DNA of 25,580 nt from SIG673 sp045653945. GTDB lineage: Bacteria; Bacillota; Clostridia; Oscillospirales; CAG-272. Where the stretch lies: positions 1 to 25,580 of the forward strand of contig JAZOML010000044.1 in assembly GCA_045653945.1 (NCBI GenBank), in the 5' to 3' direction. Made by a program: the position numbers and the translations under genes. This document shows, in pieces, positions 14,845 to 22,853 of the stretch (position 1 is the stretch's first letter; each line of letters begins with the position of its first letter). Under the pieces are notes generated by a model. The model saw only the letters and a program-made list of their open reading frames with translations. It did not search any database and was not told where the DNA came from.

Positions 14845-16044
14845 ATGAAAAAATTATTACTTCTTGGTGGCTCTCGTTATATTTTGCCGGTAATCGAAGC
14901 GGCACATAAGTTAGGTCTGTATGTTATAACGTGCGACTACCTGCCTGATAATATAGCTCATAGGTATTCTGATGAATACTGTAACGTGAGTATAATTGAT
15001 AAGGACGCTGTGCTTGAAGCAGCTAAGAAATTAAACGTTGACGGAATCATGTCGTTTGCGTGCGACCCGGGAGTAACTACCGCTGCTTACGTTGCAGAAC
15101 AGCTCGGGCTTCCTCATAGCGGTTCTTATGAGTCAGTTTCTATACTGCAAAACAAGGGACGTTTCCGCAAATTTTTGACAGATAACGGCTTTAACGTCCC
15201 AAATGCAAAAAGTTACACTTCGGTAGAGGACGCACTTAAGGATATTGATTATTTTAACTGGCCGGTTATAGTAAAGCCTACGGACTCCGCCGGAAGTAAA
15301 GGCGTTAACCGTGTGGATAAGCCTGAGGATTTGAAAAAATGTATAGAATATGCTCTGTCATTTTCGCATTCCGACGAGTTTATTATCGAGGATTTTCTTG
15401 AAAAGAAGGGACATTCCTCGGATACGGATAGCTTTTCGGTTAACGGAGAACTTAAATTTGTTTCTTTTTCCGCGCAACGTTTTGATACCAAATGTGAAAA
15501 TCCGTATACACCTTCTGCATACAGCTGGCCTTCAACATTGTCGGACGCATCAAGAACAGAGCTTAGAGCAGAAATACAGAGATTGCTTACCTTGCTAAAT
15601 ATGGGTACCTCTATATACAATATCGAGGTAAGAGAATGTACTAACGGCAAGGCGTATATTATGGAATGCTCCCCAAGAGGTGGCGGAAACCGTTTGGCGG
15701 AATGTTTAAGATACGCTACCGGCGTAGACCTAATCACTAATGCCGTTAGAGCTGCCGTAGGAATGCCGGTTGAAGACGTAGAGCAAAAGGCGTACAACGG
15801 CTATTGGGCGGAAATTATACTACATAGTGAAAACGCAGGTATTTTTGATAGAATTTGGATTTCTGACGAAATACAAAAAAATCTTATCGAGAGGGATTTG
15901 TGGATAGAGCCAGGCTGCAAAGTAGGCGGTTTCAGCGCAGCAAACGAGGCAATCGGAACCTTGATTTTTAATTTCGATACTGCGGAGCAGCTTGAATCAG
16001 TAATGGAAAATATACCCGATTATATCAAAGTTATTTTGAAATAG
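14845..16044 (+). CDS. ATP-grasp carboxylate-amine ligase-like protein
   Basis: A 399-residue ATP-grasp enzyme. The N-terminal preATP-grasp Rossmann half starts KKLLLLGGSRYILPVIEAA and includes VDGIMSFACDPGVTTAAYVA. The ATP-grasp core follows with NKGRFRKFLTDNGFNVP, WPVIVKPTDSAGSKGV (ATP Lys and glycine loop), FIIEDFLEKKGHSSD and a metal-binding YIMECSPRGGGNRLAECL. Such enzymes make an amide or ester bond by activating a carboxylate as acyl-phosphate. The start is ATG 14845 after GGAG, not the ATG at 14647 inside the flippase gene. It is 11 nt from the next gene. I suspect it decorates an amino sugar or glycan, but neither substrate is readable from the sequence. Confidence 0.85.
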   Translation: MKKLLLLGGSRYILPVIEAAHKLGLYVITCDYLPDNIAHRYSDEYCNVSIIDKDAVLEAAKKLNVDGIMSFACDPGVTTAAYVAEQLGLPHSGSYESVSILQNKGRFRKFLTDNGFNVPNAKSYTSVEDALKDIDYFNWPVIVKPTDSAGSKGVNRVDKPEDLKKCIEYALSFSHSDEFIIEDFLEKKGHSSDTDSFSVNGELKFVSFSAQRFDTKCENPYTPSAYSWPSTLSDASRTELRAEIQRLLTLLNMGTSIYNIEVRECTNGKAYIMECSPRGGGNRLAECLRYATGVDLITNAVRAAVGMPVEDVEQKAYNGYWAEIILHSENAGIFDRIWISDEIQKNLIERDLWIEPGCKVGGFSAANEAIGTLIFNFDTAEQLESVMENIPDYIKVILK

Positions 16045-16055
16045 GAAAATAGATA

Positions 16056-17003
16056 ATGAAAGAAATTGGCGGATATTTAGGTCTCGATGACCTGAAAAAT
16101 AATGAGCTTTACAAGGACTTAATCAGAGTTAACACTGCACGTAACGGACTGCTTTATATTCTCAAAGCAAAAAATATAAAAAAACTGTATATTCCGTACT
16201 ACCTTTGCGACTCTGTTGCAGGAGTTTGCGATAGAGAGGGCTACCAATACGAAATGTATTCGGTAAACGAAAGCTTTGTGCCTGTATTTGATAAGCCACT
16301 TGGTAAAGACGAGTATCTTTACGTAGTAAATTATTTCGGTCAGCTTGATAATTTCCAAATACTTAAATTAAAAGAAAAACACGGAAATATTATTTGTGAT
16401 AACGTGCAGGCGTTTTTTCAAGCACCTGTCAAAGGAATAGATACCGTTTATTCTTGCAGAAAATTTTTCGGTGTTCCGGACGGTGGTTATGTATCTACGG
16501 ACAAACTCCTGGATATTCCATTGGAAAATGACCGTTCCGCTGACAGAATGAAGCATATCCTTGGCCGTTTTGAAACACAAAAAGCATCAGACTATTACGA
16601 GGATTTTAAAAGGAATGACCGTCTTTTTGACACCTTGGAACTAAAGGCTATGTCCGAATTGACGCGCAATATAATGGGCGCTGTTGATTATGATAAAGTA
16701 AAAATTTGTCGTAATGCAAATTTTAGCACTTTAAATGAGATTTTAGGTGCAAAAAACCCACTTCCTATAAAGGTTGTTGAGGGTCCGTATGCCTATCCGT
16801 TTTATTGTGAAAACGGCAACTCGGTAAGAAAAAAGCTAATAGAGGCAAAAATATTTGTTCCTACACTTTGGCCCAATGCGTTGGAGTGTGAGGACGAACT
16901 TGCAAGAAGATATGCAAAAAATATACTTCCTTTGCCGTGCGACCAACGGTACAACAAAGAAGATATGATACAACTTGCAAACGAACTTCTTAAATATATT
17001 TAA
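16056..17003 (+). CDS. Small DegT-like PLP aminotransferase-fold protein
   Basis: A 315-residue protein resembling DegT/DnrJ/EryC1 aminotransferases, but shorter than their usual 360-390. It opens MKEIGGYLGLDDL, has NTARNGLLYIL (the substrate/phosphate region), IPYYLCDSVAG, the Asp of IICDNVQAFFQA (pairs with the pyridine nitrogen in the fold) and the presumed PLP Lys in VYSCRKFFGVPDGGY. This GGY-x-LD...RKFFGVPDG subtype occurs in polysaccharide loci and has no settled reaction that I know of. It is placed between two ATP-grasp genes (11 and 20 nt gaps), so it probably supplies or modifies their amine or carboxylate substrate. Ribosome site AGGAAAA. Confidence 0.8.
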   Translation: MKEIGGYLGLDDLKNNELYKDLIRVNTARNGLLYILKAKNIKKLYIPYYLCDSVAGVCDREGYQYEMYSVNESFVPVFDKPLGKDEYLYVVNYFGQLDNFQILKLKEKHGNIICDNVQAFFQAPVKGIDTVYSCRKFFGVPDGGYVSTDKLLDIPLENDRSADRMKHILGRFETQKASDYYEDFKRNDRLFDTLELKAMSELTRNIMGAVDYDKVKICRNANFSTLNEILGAKNPLPIKVVEGPYAYPFYCENGNSVRKKLIEAKIFVPTLWPNALECEDELARRYAKNILPLPCDQRYNKEDMIQLANELLKYI

Positions 17004-17023
17004 AATTACTTTGGAGGCAAAAA

Positions 17024-18340
17024 ATGTACGAGCATTTAAAAGGAAAAACACTTTTGGTAATGGATAGAACCTCACTTGCTGCGTGTGCGGTTATCAGAGC
17101 CAAGGAAATGGGCATACGAACTGTTGTAGCCAATTTTTATAAGACTGAGGATTCTCCGTCAAAGCAGGTTGCAGATATTGCAGTTGATATAGATATATCA
17201 AATACCGCTGCAATGCTTGAATTAATAAAAAAGTATAATGTAGAAGGAATTTTTGTAGGCTGGACGGATTCGCATCTTCCTTTTTATGCACAAATCTGTA
17301 AGGAAGCCGGTTTGCCGTGTTGCGGAACCTTGGAACAATTTGACATACTTTCAAATGACAAAAGACGATTCAAGGAAAAATGTATAGAATACGGTGTGCC
17401 AACTCCCGAAATATACAACGTTGATATCAGCTTCAAGCGTGAAGATTTAGATAAAATATGCTATCCCGTTATGGTAAAGCCTGCCGACGGAAGCGGTGGA
17501 CGCGGCATTATGAAATGCAATAACGAGGAAGAACTCATTCAACATTACAAGGAGTTATATGAAAGCTCCGCAAGTAAAAAAATAGTTTGTGAAAGATATA
17601 TAGACAGTAAAAACGAGATATTTATTCACTACACTATACAAAATGGTTATTGTAGCCTATCCTCATCATTTTTAAAATATAAGATTGACGTTGAAAAGGA
17701 AAAGGCAGCATCTTGCCTGTTCCATATGTTTTCTCCTAAATTCCTTGATGAATATAAGAAAAATGTTGAGCCTTCGGTTATAAAAATGATAAACGGACTC
17801 GGAATAAAATACGGTAATCTTATGTTCCAAGGATTTGAAGAAAACGGTAAGCTCTATTTCCACGAATCCGGACTCAGAATGGGTGGCGAGCAGTTTTACG
17901 TTTTTGCAGAAAAGCTTAACGGCATAAGCTCCCTTGAGCTTATGATTGAATTTGCGCTCACCGGCAAAATGACTCTTTACGACGCAAAGACTTCGGACAA
18001 TTATAAATTCAGCAAATACTGTTGCAATTATTACATACCTCTTAAACCCGGTCGCATTGCAAAAATCGATGGCGTAGATGAAATAAACGCTATGCCTGAG
18101 CTACTCCAAAACCGCCAATTTAAATTTATAGGTGATGAAATATCTGCAACAAGCTCGCTTGACAGAGTAATTTTCAGACTTCACGTTATGGATGATACCA
18201 AAGAAAAATTTGCTAAAACTCTTTGCAAAATCAGTGATACAGTAAAAATTATTGACGAAGACGGAAACGATATGCAGCTTCAAAAATTAGAATACGAAAG
18301 CGTTCTTGCTATGATAGAGGACGCTTGGTCTGGTTGCTGA
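17024..18340 (+). CDS. Second ATP-grasp ligase-like protein
   Basis: A 438-residue ATP-grasp enzyme, distinct from the first. The preATP-grasp half reads KGKTLLVMDRTSLAACAVIRA and FVGWTDSHLPFYAQIC. The core has NDKRRFKEKCIEYGVPTPEI, YPVMVKPADGSGGRGIMKC, IVCERYIDSKNEIFI and the late acidic segment LYFHESGLRMGGEQF. Compared with most carboxylate-amine ligases, the usual second metal ligand (E-x-N) is replaced by HESGLRMGG. About 90 extra C-terminal residues follow. It starts at ATG 17024 with GGAGG and is last of the flippase/ligase set before the XRE gene. It probably activates a carboxylate; substrates are unknown. Confidence 0.85.
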   Translation: MYEHLKGKTLLVMDRTSLAACAVIRAKEMGIRTVVANFYKTEDSPSKQVADIAVDIDISNTAAMLELIKKYNVEGIFVGWTDSHLPFYAQICKEAGLPCCGTLEQFDILSNDKRRFKEKCIEYGVPTPEIYNVDISFKREDLDKICYPVMVKPADGSGGRGIMKCNNEEELIQHYKELYESSASKKIVCERYIDSKNEIFIHYTIQNGYCSLSSSFLKYKIDVEKEKAASCLFHMFSPKFLDEYKKNVEPSVIKMINGLGIKYGNLMFQGFEENGKLYFHESGLRMGGEQFYVFAEKLNGISSLELMIEFALTGKMTLYDAKTSDNYKFSKYCCNYYIPLKPGRIAKIDGVDEINAMPELLQNRQFKFIGDEISATSSLDRVIFRLHVMDDTKEKFAKTLCKISDTVKIIDEDGNDMQLQKLEYESVLAMIEDAWSGC

Positions 18341-18346
18341 TTTATA

Positions 18347-19087
18347 ATGAATACCGCTGAAATAGGAAAAATTATCGCAGAAGCGAGAAAAGCGGCAGGA
18401 TATACTCAAAAATCCTTAGCCGAGTGCTTATTTGTAACAGATAAGGCTATTTCAAAATGGGAGAGAGGAATATGTCTACCTGACGTATCCTTATTTTCTA
18501 AGTTATCTATACTTTTAGACATTGATATTGAGCATCTGATAGCCATACCCACCCCTCAAAAAAACAACAATTGGAGTGGAGAGCTTCATATTGACGATGT
18601 AAGAGGTAATATTGCGGGAAAACCTATTATACATTATCTCCTCTCATATTTTATGCTTGTAGGTATAACCGATATTGCCATAATTACAAGAGAAAGAGAT
18701 TACGTTCGCAGTCTGCATTTGGAAAAATATGGGCTGAATATTTCCTTTTTCAGCTTCGCTTCCGAAAAGAAAATGGTTGTTTATGACAAATTTCTTTTAT
18801 TTGGCATAAACGTTACAAGAAAGCTTCAAAGCTGTATGTCCGCAGAAGAAAACGTTTCGCTGTTTTTGGGCGATAAAAAAATTCCAATAACGTTTTACAA
18901 CAAGGAATTTTGTACGGACAAAAAAATAACCGACAAAAAAATCGTTGCAAGAGGAACTGTTTATATTCCTATGCGTACAGACACCGAATTAAAGGATGCA
19001 GCGGCATTTGTTGAGATCTATGAAAAATATCACACGACTAAAATATCCGATTTAACGGAAATTGCGACACTTCGCGGTTTGGTATAA
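18347..19087 (+). CDS. XRE regulator fused to an eroded RmlA-like domain
   Basis: A 246-residue protein. Residues 6-65 are a standard XRE helix-turn-helix (ARKAAGYTQKSLAECLFVTD, KAISKWERGICLPD). Residues 91-178 align by eye with RmlA 30-110 from this window: GKPIIHYLLSYFMLVGITDI against DKPLIYYPLSMLLLAGIREI, and ENVSLFLGD against DNVCLILGD. Residues 202-246 align without gaps with RmlA 217-261, with 13 identical positions including AxxFV, IS, EIA and RG. Missing are the nucleotide-binding loop (GGxGTRL), about 100 middle residues and the second catalytic Asp (RmlA Asp223, Pro208 here), so catalysis is very unlikely. I infer a transcription factor that senses a nucleotide sugar or contacts RmlA. 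It begins 6 nt after the ATP-grasp stop with no strong ribosome site, suggesting coupling. Probable target: the promoter at 19109-19144. Confidence 0.85.
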   Translation: MNTAEIGKIIAEARKAAGYTQKSLAECLFVTDKAISKWERGICLPDVSLFSKLSILLDIDIEHLIAIPTPQKNNNWSGELHIDDVRGNIAGKPIIHYLLSYFMLVGITDIAIITRERDYVRSLHLEKYGLNISFFSFASEKKMVVYDKFLLFGINVTRKLQSCMSAEENVSLFLGDKKIPITFYNKEFCTDKKITDKKIVARGTVYIPMRTDTELKDAAAFVEIYEKYHTTKISDLTEIATLRGLV

Positions 19088-19108
19088 ATAAGTAAACCGT
19101 CGGTAGAG

Positions 19109-19144
19109 TTCACCGTGAATTTTATATGATATAATTAAATTCAC
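19109..19144 (+). promoter_or_regulatory. TRAP/rml operon promoter with operator-like repeats
   Basis: TATAAT (19130-19135) preceded by TGA makes an extended -10; the -35 is poor. TTCACCGTGAA (19109-19119) is an 11-bp palindrome in the -35 area, and GTGAATTT (19115-19122) with AAATTCAC (19137-19144) is an 8-bp inverted repeat that brackets the -10. The three half-sites make a good binding site for the XRE protein encoded just upstream. AAGGAG (19155-19160) then serves the permease ATG. Confidence 0.65.
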
Positions 19145-19168
19145 GATAAACAAAAAGGAGATACAAAA

Positions 19169-20524
19169 ATGCCACCTGCACTTATATACCTTGGCGTAAT
19201 GCTTGTAGCTATATGCCTTTGGTTTTTACTGTTCAAGCGACCAATATATGAGGGAGTAATCATATCCTTAGTTATTCTTATTTCTTTGACTGGAACTTGG
19301 ACACAACTAGTTAGTTTTTTTGCTTCAGCTATGAAAACCTCTCTGCTTTATTCTATGGTAGCTTTTATAGCAATGTCGCAAATTCTTACCAAAACGAAAA
19401 TAGTAGATAAATGCGTTATGGTTATCATTTCACTTCTTGGAAGAATTCCGGGTGGTGCGGGTTACGCCTGCATAATTGCATCGTCTTTTATGGGTGCATT
19501 GTCGGGCAGCGGCCCCGGTAACGTTATGGCTACGGGAACTATCACCATTCCCGCTATGAAAAAAACAGGATTTCCGCCCGAGCTTGCCGCAAATGTATCA
19601 AGCGCATCAAGTTACCTTGGAAATATGATACCACCATCTGCAAATATCGTTGCGGCTCTTGGTGCATATACAGCTTTTGCAGGCGACAATATCACGACAG
19701 GGCAGTTTTGGATAGTATGCTGGGGAGTATCGCTATGGTTCGTTCTTTCAAGAGTTGTTCAGGTTTTTATTTTCTGTAAGATTTACAAAATAAGACCTAT
19801 GGATAAAGCGGACATTCCGCCGATATCGGAAACTCTCAAAAAAGGCTGGACGGGACTTTTGCTCCCAGTTGTAATCCTACTTCCGTTTATTTTTGACTCT
19901 GTTTTCAACGCTTCCTTTGTTACTGCACGTCTGGGGGCAACGGGTGCTAAATATTTTTCAAGCTCTCTTTTAATATTTGTCGCAGGAATTGCCACTCTTT
20001 ACGGAATTCTCGCCGCAAATGACAAATCTACAAGAAATATAAAAACGATTATCCAAACCTTTTCAAAGGGCGTAAAGGGACTCGCTCCTATCGTAGCAAC
20101 CTGTATTTTCGGTTACACCATAGGTGAGCTTTTTGAGTACATAAACGCAGGAGCGCAGATAAAAGAGGTCTTTGAGGCACTTTCAATCGGAAAGGTCGGA
20201 CTTTGCTTCATTATTCCGCTTCTTACCTGCTTTGTAACAATGGTTATTCCCGGCTCATCTGTAACGGTTATGTTTGGAACGGTATTTATCAGCCTGTTTG
20301 CATCATCGGGTGTTAATCCGCTTCTTGTTGCGGCTATGCTACCCTGTATGTGCGGAGTAATGTGCGGAATAACACCGCCATTTGCTCTTGGTATGTATGC
20401 GGGTATGTCGATTGCCGAATCAGATTTTGCAAAAACACTTAAAAACGACCTTTGGTGGGTAGCCGTTCAATACATTATGGAAGTCATTGTTCTTCTCGGT
20501 TGGCTCCCAATAATCGGTATTTGA
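19169..20524 (+). CDS. TRAP transporter large permease (DctM-like)
   Basis: A 451-residue membrane protein with about 11-12 hydrophobic segments. SSFMGALSGSGPGNVMATG, ITIPAMKKTGFPPELAANVS, LGNMIPPSANIVAALGAY and the second half-repeat VIPGSSVTVMFGTVF with CMCGVMCGITPPFALGMY match the DctM subunit of tripartite ATP-independent periplasmic transporters, which couple ion gradients to uptake of carboxylates or sugar acids. No substrate-binding protein (DctP) is encoded nearby, and the partner membrane protein follows instead of preceding. It has a strong ribosome site and its own promoter, and is first of the DctM-DctQ-DegT-RmlA-RmlB unit. A different direction or partner is possible. Confidence 0.88.
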   Translation: MPPALIYLGVMLVAICLWFLLFKRPIYEGVIISLVILISLTGTWTQLVSFFASAMKTSLLYSMVAFIAMSQILTKTKIVDKCVMVIISLLGRIPGGAGYACIIASSFMGALSGSGPGNVMATGTITIPAMKKTGFPPELAANVSSASSYLGNMIPPSANIVAALGAYTAFAGDNITTGQFWIVCWGVSLWFVLSRVVQVFIFCKIYKIRPMDKADIPPISETLKKGWTGLLLPVVILLPFIFDSVFNASFVTARLGATGAKYFSSSLLIFVAGIATLYGILAANDKSTRNIKTIIQTFSKGVKGLAPIVATCIFGYTIGELFEYINAGAQIKEVFEALSIGKVGLCFIIPLLTCFVTMVIPGSSVTVMFGTVFISLFASSGVNPLLVAAMLPCMCGVMCGITPPFALGMYAGMSIAESDFAKTLKNDLWWVAVQYIMEVIVLLGWLPIIGI

Positions 20525-20541
20525 TGAAAGGAGTTGCTAAA

Positions 20542-20847
20542 ATGAATAACGTAAGAAAAAAAATTGCAGACGTTATGTCTTATATATACGGTTCAGGAAT
20601 TTTAATAGCACTCTTTGTAGGCGGACTTACTTTTATTGGCTATCTCGTAGCATTTATTGTAGGCGGTCAGACAGCCACCGATATATGCACCTTCATTTAC
20701 AAGGGAATATATCCTATACTGTTTTACTTTTCATCAGCCGTAGTGCTTCTTGGTCTTCTTAAAATGTACGTAGCGGGAGAAAAATCTATGGTACCCACAA
20801 AGCGTAAAAAGGATACGACTGCTACAAAAGAAAGCGCAAAATCTTAA
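20542..20847 (+). CDS. Very small DctQ-like membrane protein
   Basis: A 101-residue protein with two clear hydrophobic segments (about residues 19-40, GILIALFVGGLTFIGYLV, and 56-78, IYPILFYFSSAVVLLGLL) and a basic, polar tail (PTKRKKDTTATKESAKS). It follows DctM by 17 nt with AAAGGAG ahead of ATG 20542; the longer frame beginning inside dctM is rejected. Position suggests the small TRAP permease subunit DctQ, but DctQ normally has four segments and about 160 residues, so this is either a minimal DctQ or an unrelated companion. I recognise no other motif. Confidence 0.7.
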   Translation: MNNVRKKIADVMSYIYGSGILIALFVGGLTFIGYLVAFIVGGQTATDICTFIYKGIYPILFYFSSAVVLLGLLKMYVAGEKSMVPTKRKKDTTATKESAKS

Positions 20848-20868
20848 TAATATTTTTTGTGAGGGATT

Positions 20869-21984
20869 ATGTTAATAAATGTTACTCGTTCCTCAATGCC
20901 CTCGTATGAGGAGTACTGTGAGGAAATTAAAGACTTGTGGGACAACCATTGGCTGACGAATATGGGAGCAAAGCATAAGCAACTTGAGGCAGACCTTATG
21001 GCTTATCTTAATACTCCCAATATTACCCTCTATACCAACGGTCATCTCGCTCTTGAGAATGTAATAGCGGCAATGAGCTTCCCGAAAGGTAGTGAGGTTA
21101 TAACGACTCCGTTTACCTTTGCATCTACCACACACGCTATTGTAAGAAATGGACTTATTCCGATTTTTTGCGACGTAAACGATGTGGATTACACAATAGA
21201 CGTAACGAAAATCGAAGCGCTCATCACAGAAAAAACCGTCGCAATTATTCCCGTTCACGTATACGGTAATATGTGCGATGTGCAAGAAATTGACCGCATT
21301 GCAAAAGCATATAACTTAAAGGTTATTTACGATGCTGCGCACGCATTCGGTGTTACATATAACGGAATAAATGCTGCAAATTTTGGCGATGCATCAATGT
21401 TCAGCTTCCACGCAACAAAGGTTTTCAATACCATTGAGGGTGGCGCTCTAACTTATTCTGATTCTTCCCTTTCCCCTGTGCTTAACGATATGAAAAATTT
21501 CGGTATGCACACCTCAGACGATTACGTTTACGTTGGAACTAACGCCAAAATGAACGAATTTCAGGCGTCAATGGGAATATGCAACCTTCGTCATATAGAC
21601 ACTGAAATAGCAAAGAGAAAAGCCGTTGCGCTTAAATACAAAGAGCGCCTTAACGGAGTAAAGGGTATACGTATATGCCCTGAACAGGAAGGCGTTGTTT
21701 CTAACTACGCATACTTTCCAGTTGTTTTTGACGGATACAAATACACAAGAGATGAAATTTTCGAAAAGCTTAAAATGAACAACATAGTAGCACGAAAATA
21801 TTTTTATCCTCTTACAAATAGCTTTGCGTGTTATAAGGATTATCCGCAGGCAGGTATAGAAAAAACACCCGTTGCCGCGTATCTTGCAGAGCGCGTGCTT
21901 ACTCTACCGCTCTATGCCGACTTAGAAATTGCAGACGTAAATAGAATTTGTGATATCATTTTAAATATAGGAGAAAAGCAATGA
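20869..21984 (+). CDS. DegT/VioA-like nucleotide-sugar aminotransferase
   Basis: A 371-residue PLP enzyme of the DegT/DnrJ/EryC1/StrS family. It begins MLINVTRSSMPSYEEYCEEI with HWLTNMGAKHKQLE, then TLYTNGHLALENVIAAM, TTPFTFASTTHAIV, VIYDAAHAFGVTY (Asp facing the pyridine ring) and SMFSFHATKVFNTIEGGAL, where Lys184 should carry PLP. The N-terminal pattern resembles VioA/FdtB-type transaminases, which aminate dTDP-keto-6-deoxy sugars with glutamate. RmlA and RmlB follow directly while no 3,4-ketoisomerase is present, so 4-amination to dTDP-4-amino-4,6-dideoxyhexose is the simplest reaction. Ribosome site GAGGG; its stop overlaps the rmlA start (ATGA). Confidence 0.9.
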   Translation: MLINVTRSSMPSYEEYCEEIKDLWDNHWLTNMGAKHKQLEADLMAYLNTPNITLYTNGHLALENVIAAMSFPKGSEVITTPFTFASTTHAIVRNGLIPIFCDVNDVDYTIDVTKIEALITEKTVAIIPVHVYGNMCDVQEIDRIAKAYNLKVIYDAAHAFGVTYNGINAANFGDASMFSFHATKVFNTIEGGALTYSDSSLSPVLNDMKNFGMHTSDDYVYVGTNAKMNEFQASMGICNLRHIDTEIAKRKAVALKYKERLNGVKGIRICPEQEGVVSNYAYFPVVFDGYKYTRDEIFEKLKMNNIVARKYFYPLTNSFACYKDYPQAGIEKTPVAAYLAERVLTLPLYADLEIADVNRICDIILNIGEKQ

Positions 21985-22853
21985 AAGGTATTATTCTCGC
22001 GGGAGGTAAAGGAACACGCCTTTACCCGATGACAAAGGCTGTATCAAAACAGCTTTTGCCGATTTACGACAAGCCGCTTATATACTATCCTCTCTCTATG
22101 CTGCTACTTGCCGGCATCAGAGAAATTCTGATTATTTCTACTCCTGAGGATATCTCAAGCTATGAAAAGCTGCTTGGTACAGGAGAAAAAATCGGAGTTA
22201 AGTTTACATATAAGGTTCAGGAAACGCCCAGAGGGCTTGCTGATGCGTTTATTCTTGGCGAGGAGTTTATCGGAGATGATAACGTATGCCTTATCCTTGG
22301 CGACAACGTTTTTTACGGAAAGGATATGAGCCGCGTTCTTTGGAATGCGCGCGACCGTAAAATCGGTGCAACTATTTTCGGTTATCCGGTAAAAGACGCA
22401 AGAGCCTTCGGCGTAGTAGAATTTGATAAGAATCACAAGGTCGTTTCCATTGAGGAAAAACCAGAAAACCCAAAATCCAATTATGCAGTACCGGGACTTT
22501 ATTTCTACGATAACCGTGTAGTTGAAATTGCAAAAAACGTAAAGCCTTCGGCAAGAGGCGAAATTGAAATCACCGCTGTAAACAATGCGTATCTTGAAAT
22601 GGGCGAGCTTAACGTTGAACTGCTTGGTCGCGGAATGGCTTGGCTTGACACGGGAACACCAGAGGGAATGCTTAAAGCCTCTGAATTCGTTCAAGTCGTT
22701 CAGGATAGACAGGGATTTTACATTTCCTGCATCGAGGAAATTGCATTCAGACGCGGATTTATTGATGCAAAGCAGTTACTTGCTCTTGGTGAAGAGCTTA
22801 AAATGACCGAATACGGTCAGTATCTTATAGGCGTTGCAAAGGGGGAGCACTAA
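21981..22853 (+). CDS. rmlA: Glucose-1-phosphate thymidylyltransferase RmlA
   Basis: A 290-residue enzyme that makes dTDP-glucose from glucose-1-phosphate and dTTP. The signature LAGGKGTRLYPMTKAVSKQL, DKPLIYYPLSMLLLAG, LILGDNVFYG (metal Asp108), PGLYFYDN, ARGEIEITAVNNAYL and GMAWLDTGTPEGM (second Asp223) are all present, as is the C-terminal ISCIEEIAFRRGFI helix involved in oligomer and regulatory contacts. Length and motifs indicate an intact, active enzyme. It overlaps the aminotransferase stop by 4 nt and abuts rmlB without a gap. The degenerate relative encoded at 18347-19087 shares its N-terminal core and C-terminal segments. Confidence 0.97.
   Translation: MKGIILAGGKGTRLYPMTKAVSKQLLPIYDKPLIYYPLSMLLLAGIREILIISTPEDISSYEKLLGTGEKIGVKFTYKVQETPRGLADAFILGEEFIGDDNVCLILGDNVFYGKDMSRVLWNARDRKIGATIFGYPVKDARAFGVVEFDKNHKVVSIEEKPENPKSNYAVPGLYFYDNRVVEIAKNVKPSARGEIEITAVNNAYLEMGELNVELLGRGMAWLDTGTPEGMLKASEFVQVVQDRQGFYISCIEEIAFRRGFIDAKQLLALGEELKMTEYGQYLIGVAKGEH

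Noticed and set aside
22155..22694. Minus-strand 179-codon frame within rmlA
   Set aside because: Shadow of an intact rmlA; Cys/Phe-rich translation without motifs.
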